DNA of 16,501 nt from JALZDI01 sp965653225 (GTDB lineage: Bacteria; Actinomycetota; Actinomycetes; Propionibacteriales; Nocardioidaceae): assembly GCA_965653225.1 (NCBI GenBank), contig CBFGZI010000086.1:1-16501 (forward strand), given 5' to 3'. Shown one piece after another: positions 13,848 through 16,501 of this stretch (its first letter is position 1; each line of letters starts with the position of its first letter). Under the pieces are notes generated by a model. The model was not told the origin of the DNA. It worked only from the letters and a program-made list of their open reading frames with translations, and made no database searches. Made by a program: the position numbers and the translations under genes.

Positions 13848-13876
13848 GTGACCATGAGCCGACAGACCGCTAGGTT
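13848..13876 (+). promoter_or_regulatory. Promoter of the glu operon (-35 GTGACC, -10 TAGGTT)
   Basis: GTGACC (13848-13853), a 17-bp spacer and TAGGTT (13871-13876) precede the ATG at 13883 by 6 nt, the leaderless arrangement; there is no Shine-Dalgarno. A second possible -10, TATAGA in TTGGTATAGATT (around 13817), would give a transcript with a leader of about 50-60 nt. Confidence 0.5.
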
Positions 13877-13882
13877 TCCGCC

Positions 13883-14665
13883 ATGACGGAAGCCGCGGTA
13901 TCCCCTGACCGCTCATCCGGCGGTGGCGGCGGACCCCTTGTCGTTCTGGAGAACGTGAACAAGTGGTTCGGCGACCTGCACGTCCTGCGCGACATCAACC
14001 TCACCATCGACCGGGGTGAGGTCGTGGTGGTGATCGGACCCTCCGGTGGAGGCAAGTCGACGCTGTGTCGCGCGATCAACCGGCTGGAAACCATCGGCGA
14101 AGGCAAAATCCTGCTCGACGGGCAGCCCCTCCCCGCCGAGGGCAAGGAGCTCGCGCGGCTGCGCGCCGAGGTCGGCATGGTCTTCCAGCAGTTCAACCTG
14201 TTCGCGCACAAGACCGTGATCGAGAACGTGATGCTCGGGCCGGTCAAGGTGCGCAAGCAGTCCAAGGAAGAAGCGCGTGAGCGCGCCCAGCAGCTGCTCG
14301 ACCGCGTGGGTGTCGGCAACCAGGCCGAGAAGTACCCCGCGCAGCTGTCCGGCGGTCAGCAGCAGCGCGTAGCGATCGCCCGGGCTCTGGCGATGGACCC
14401 CAAGGTGATGCTCTTCGACGAGCCCACCTCGGCGCTGGACCCGGAGATGATCAAGGAGGTCCTCGACGTCATGGTCGACCTGGCCAAGGGCGGCATGACG
14501 ATGGTCGTCGTGACCCACGAGATGGGGTTCGCGCGTACGGCGGCCAACCGCGTCGCGTTCATGTCGGACGGTCAGATCGTCGAGGAGTCGACCCCCGAGG
14601 AGTTCTTCACCAACCCCAAGTCGGACCGCGCCAAGGACTTCCTCGGCAAGATTCTGAAGCACTGA
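13883..14665 (+). CDS. gluA: Glutamate-type amino acid ABC transporter, ATP-binding subunit
   Basis: 260-residue cytosolic ATPase that energises amino acid uptake. Visible: Walker A GPSGGGKST (52-60), Q-loop Q102 in VFQQFNLF, signature LSGGQQQ (155-161), Walker B VMLFDEP (175-181) and switch His212. A short Gly/Ser-rich extension precedes the domain. The FQQFNLFAHKTV segment and the DEPTSALDPEM form are typical of polar amino acid transporters. It is followed 9 bp later by the binding-protein gene, in the order of the corynebacterial gluABCD operon. Glutamate as substrate rests on the operon resemblance; glutamine or aspartate is possible. Confidence 0.93.
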   Translation: MTEAAVSPDRSSGGGGGPLVVLENVNKWFGDLHVLRDINLTIDRGEVVVVIGPSGGGKSTLCRAINRLETIGEGKILLDGQPLPAEGKELARLRAEVGMVFQQFNLFAHKTVIENVMLGPVKVRKQSKEEARERAQQLLDRVGVGNQAEKYPAQLSGGQQQRVAIARALAMDPKVMLFDEPTSALDPEMIKEVLDVMVDLAKGGMTMVVVTHEMGFARTAANRVAFMSDGQIVEESTPEEFFTNPKSDRAKDFLGKILKH

Positions 14666-14674
14666 GAGGACACC

Positions 14675-15571
14675 ATGCGTTTCAGCACAACCAAGACACT
14701 CGCCGGCGCCGCAGTCATGGCCATGTCGGTGCTGTCGCTCGCCGCCTGTGGCGGTGGCGACAGCGCCAGCGAGAGCGAAGGTGCTCCCGTGGTCGAGAAC
14801 CCGAAGTTCCCCGCGGGAAGCCAGATGGCCAAGTTCGCCAAGGCCGGCAAGATCACGATCGGCGTCAAGGAGGACCAGCCCGGTACCGGCTTCCTCGAGC
14901 CCGGCGCCGACACCCCCACCGGCTTCGACATCGACATGGCCGAGTACGTCGCCGGCCAGATGGGCATCCCTGCCGACAACATCACCTGGAAGAACACGGT
15001 GTCCGACAACCGCGAGCCGTTCCTCCAGAACGGCACCGTCGACCTGGTCCTCGCGACGTACTCGATCGACCCCGAGCGCCGGGCGATCGTCGGCCAGGCG
15101 GGCCCGTACTACATCACCGGTCAGCAGATCCTGGTCCGCCAGGACGACGCGAAGAAGATCACCGGACCCGAGGTCCTCGACGGCATCAAGACCTGCTCGG
15201 TGACCGGCTCGACCTCGCTGGAGACCGCCTCGCAGAAGTACGGCGCCCACCCGATCCCGTTCGACACCTACTCGGCATGCGTGCGCCAGCTGACCGCGGG
15301 CAGCATCGACGCGGTCACGACCGACGGCGCGATCCTGCGCGGCTACGAGGCGCAGGACCCGGAGGAGCTGCAGGTGGTCGGTCCGGAGTTCAGCGAGGAG
15401 CGCTACGGCATCGGCTACTTCCCCAAAGACGACTCGCAGATGTGCCAGTTCCTCAACGACACGATCGAGCAGTCGTACAAGGACGGCTACTGGGCGAAGT
15501 CGTTCGAGCAGACCCTCGGCCAGTCGGGCATGAAGACCCCCAAGCCGCCGCAGCCGGACCCCTGCAAGTGA
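14675..15571 (+). CDS. gluB: Glutamate-type ABC transporter substrate-binding lipoprotein
   Basis: 298 residues. The signal peptide ends in the lipobox LAAC with lipidated C25, followed by GGGDSASESEG as flexible linker, so the protein is anchored outside the membrane. The SBP_bac_3 fold is indicated by ITIGVKEDQPGTGF, GFDIDMAEYVA, NGTVDLVLATYSIDPER, GSTSLET and DAVTTDGAIL. Cysteines 173 and 202 in the second lobe could form a disulfide, as could the late pair. AGAGGA lies a few bases before the ATG. It captures the amino acid for the permeases encoded downstream. A strong hairpin follows the stop. Confidence 0.94.
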   Translation: MRFSTTKTLAGAAVMAMSVLSLAACGGGDSASESEGAPVVENPKFPAGSQMAKFAKAGKITIGVKEDQPGTGFLEPGADTPTGFDIDMAEYVAGQMGIPADNITWKNTVSDNREPFLQNGTVDLVLATYSIDPERRAIVGQAGPYYITGQQILVRQDDAKKITGPEVLDGIKTCSVTGSTSLETASQKYGAHPIPFDTYSACVRQLTAGSIDAVTTDGAILRGYEAQDPEELQVVGPEFSEERYGIGYFPKDDSQMCQFLNDTIEQSYKDGYWAKSFEQTLGQSGMKTPKPPQPDPCK

Positions 15572-15583
15572 CCTGACCGTTGT

Positions 15584-15616
15584 TCGGGCCGGTCCCGCGG
15601 TGTGGGACCGGCCCGA
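15584..15616 (+). terminator. Perfect 13-bp intraoperon hairpin between gluB and gluC
   Basis: TCGGGCCGGTCCC (15584-15596) pairs perfectly with GGGACCGGCCCGA (15604-15616) around a 7-nt loop, 12 bp after the gluB stop. No U-tract follows. It probably acts as a partial terminator or 3'-end stabiliser that leaves more binding-protein mRNA than permease mRNA, as seen in other binding-protein operons. Confidence 0.65.
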
Positions 15617-15649
15617 GACATTTCAAGCCACGCAAGAGAGGTCCCACGC

Positions 15650-16324
15650 ATGCTGTCGACGCTGCAGGACATGTGGCCGTACCTGCGGGACGGTGGTGAG
15701 CTCACCCTGACCCTGGCGGCCGGTGCCGGCCTGATCGCGCTCGTGCTGGGCACGATCCTGGCGGCGATGAGGGTCTCACCGGTGCTTCCGCTCCGCGGCT
15801 TCGGGACGAGCTACGTGAACATCTTCCGCAACACCCCGCTGCTGGTCCTGTTCATCCTGATCGTGGAGGGACTGCCGCAGGTCGGTGTCCAACCCGAGAT
15901 CCCGGCACTGCACCTCAACCTCTTCGAGGTGCTGGCCATCTGCACCATCGGGTTGTACACGGCGGCGTTCGTCTGTGAGGCCGTGCGCTCCGGTGTCAAC
16001 ACGGTCGACTCCGGGCAGTCCGAGGCCGCGCGCTCCGTCGGCATGACGTTCGGCCAGACCCTTCGCAGCGTGGTCCTGCCGCAGGCGTTCCGCAACGTGA
16101 TCCCGCCACTGGCCAGCGTGCTCATCGCCATGGCCAAGAACACCTCGGTCGCCGCGGCATTCGGAGTCACGGAGCTGACGTACCAGCTCAGCAGGATGAT
16201 CGACGCGACCGTCACCAGCGCCGGCATCGCGTTCCTCGGCATCGCCGTCTGTTACATGCTGATCACCTGGGCGATCTCGAGCGTCGCGGCGCTTCTGGAG
16301 AGGCAGGTGGCCTCGTCCCGATGA
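15650..16324 (+). CDS. gluC: Glutamate-type ABC transporter permease
   Basis: 224-residue integral membrane protein of the HisM family. Predicted membrane spans lie at about 18-40, 57-75, 92-112 and 192-213, with a further segment near 150-165. The cytosolic coupling loop is EAARSVGMTFGQTL onward (about 125-148), preceded by VRSGVNTVDSGQ, the family signature that contacts GluA. The ATG at 15650 is chosen because AGAGAGG precedes it and the hydrophobic protein begins there; in-frame sequence upstream lies in the hairpin region. Its TGA overlaps the ATG of the next gene by 4 bp (ATGA), indicating translational coupling. Confidence 0.92.
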   Translation: MLSTLQDMWPYLRDGGELTLTLAAGAGLIALVLGTILAAMRVSPVLPLRGFGTSYVNIFRNTPLLVLFILIVEGLPQVGVQPEIPALHLNLFEVLAICTIGLYTAAFVCEAVRSGVNTVDSGQSEAARSVGMTFGQTLRSVVLPQAFRNVIPPLASVLIAMAKNTSVAAAFGVTELTYQLSRMIDATVTSAGIAFLGIAVCYMLITWAISSVAALLERQVASSR

Positions 16325-16501
16325 GCTCCTCGGTGCTTTACGACATTCCCGGCCCACGCACACGGGCGCGCCACCGCATCTACGGCGTCATCGGCACGCT
16401 TCTCATCGTGGCTCTGCTCGGCTTCCTCGCCTGGAAGCTGTGGGAGGCCGAGCAGATCACGCCGGAGACGTGGACGTTCCTCGGCGAGCCCGACATCTTG
16501 G
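16321..16501 (+). CDS. gluD: Glutamate-type ABC transporter permease, N-terminal part (cut by the right edge)
   Basis: The first 60 residues are visible. MSSSVLYDIPGPRTRARHRI followed by a membrane span (about 21-41) matches the N-terminus of actinobacterial GluD-type permeases. Its start overlaps the gluC stop by 4 bp. It is expected to form the permease heterodimer with GluC. Confidence 0.85.
   Translation, partial: MSSSVLYDIPGPRTRARHRIYGVIGTLLIVALLGFLAWKLWEAEQITPETWTFLGEPDIL

Overview
The window is high-GC DNA with GTG starts, TAGNNT-type -10 boxes close to start codons and a gene order (miaB ... miaA, dapF, hflX, DinG-type helicase on one strand) typical of Actinomycetes. It reads as chromosomal core DNA of an actinobacterium. 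The genus cannot be fixed from the sequence alone, and no tRNA, rRNA, IS transposase or CRISPR array was seen.

Layout. 1-1285 (-) is the N-terminal part of an Fe-S DinG/XPD-type helicase that runs off the left edge. 1494-3893 (-) is a secreted M6 (immune inhibitor A-like) metalloprotease with a strong ribosome binding site, a structured leader, a putative operator and a terminator. 4158-9500 (-) is the block miaA, ggt, dapF, hflX: tRNA A37 prenylation, a secreted gamma-glutamyltransferase, diaminopimelate epimerase and a ribosome-associated GTPase. 9588-10411 holds a 49-codon ORF that collides tail to tail with a class III extradiol dioxygenase-like gene, which is divergent from a Nudix hydrolase (10451-10918 +). 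10919-12219 is the least ordinary part: a gene with an AbiEi-like N-terminus and a DUF559/Vsr-like nuclease domain, bracketed by five copies of a degenerate palindrome that are spaced about 52 bp apart within each cluster. 12220-13755 (-) is miaB. From 13883 rightward lies a gluABCD-type amino-acid ABC transporter operon (ATPase, lipoprotein, two permeases), the last gene cut by the right edge.

How it fits together. MiaA adds the isopentenyl group to A37 and MiaB methylthiolates it, so the two ends of the central cluster serve one tRNA modification. DapF supplies meso-diaminopimelate for peptidoglycan and lysine. The GGT and the M6 protease are exported hydrolases placed within or beside this housekeeping set and look like lineage-specific insertions. 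The glu operon imports glutamate or a related amino acid.

Most worth checking: (1) the palindrome family that brackets the DUF559 gene as two ungapped doublets exactly 1155 bp apart and even supplies its last codons; (2) TAGNNT-N6/7-start codon geometry at five genes, implying leaderless transcripts; (3) a perfect 13-bp hairpin between the binding-protein and permease genes; (4) a probable deletion scar where the small ORF meets the dioxygenase-like gene.
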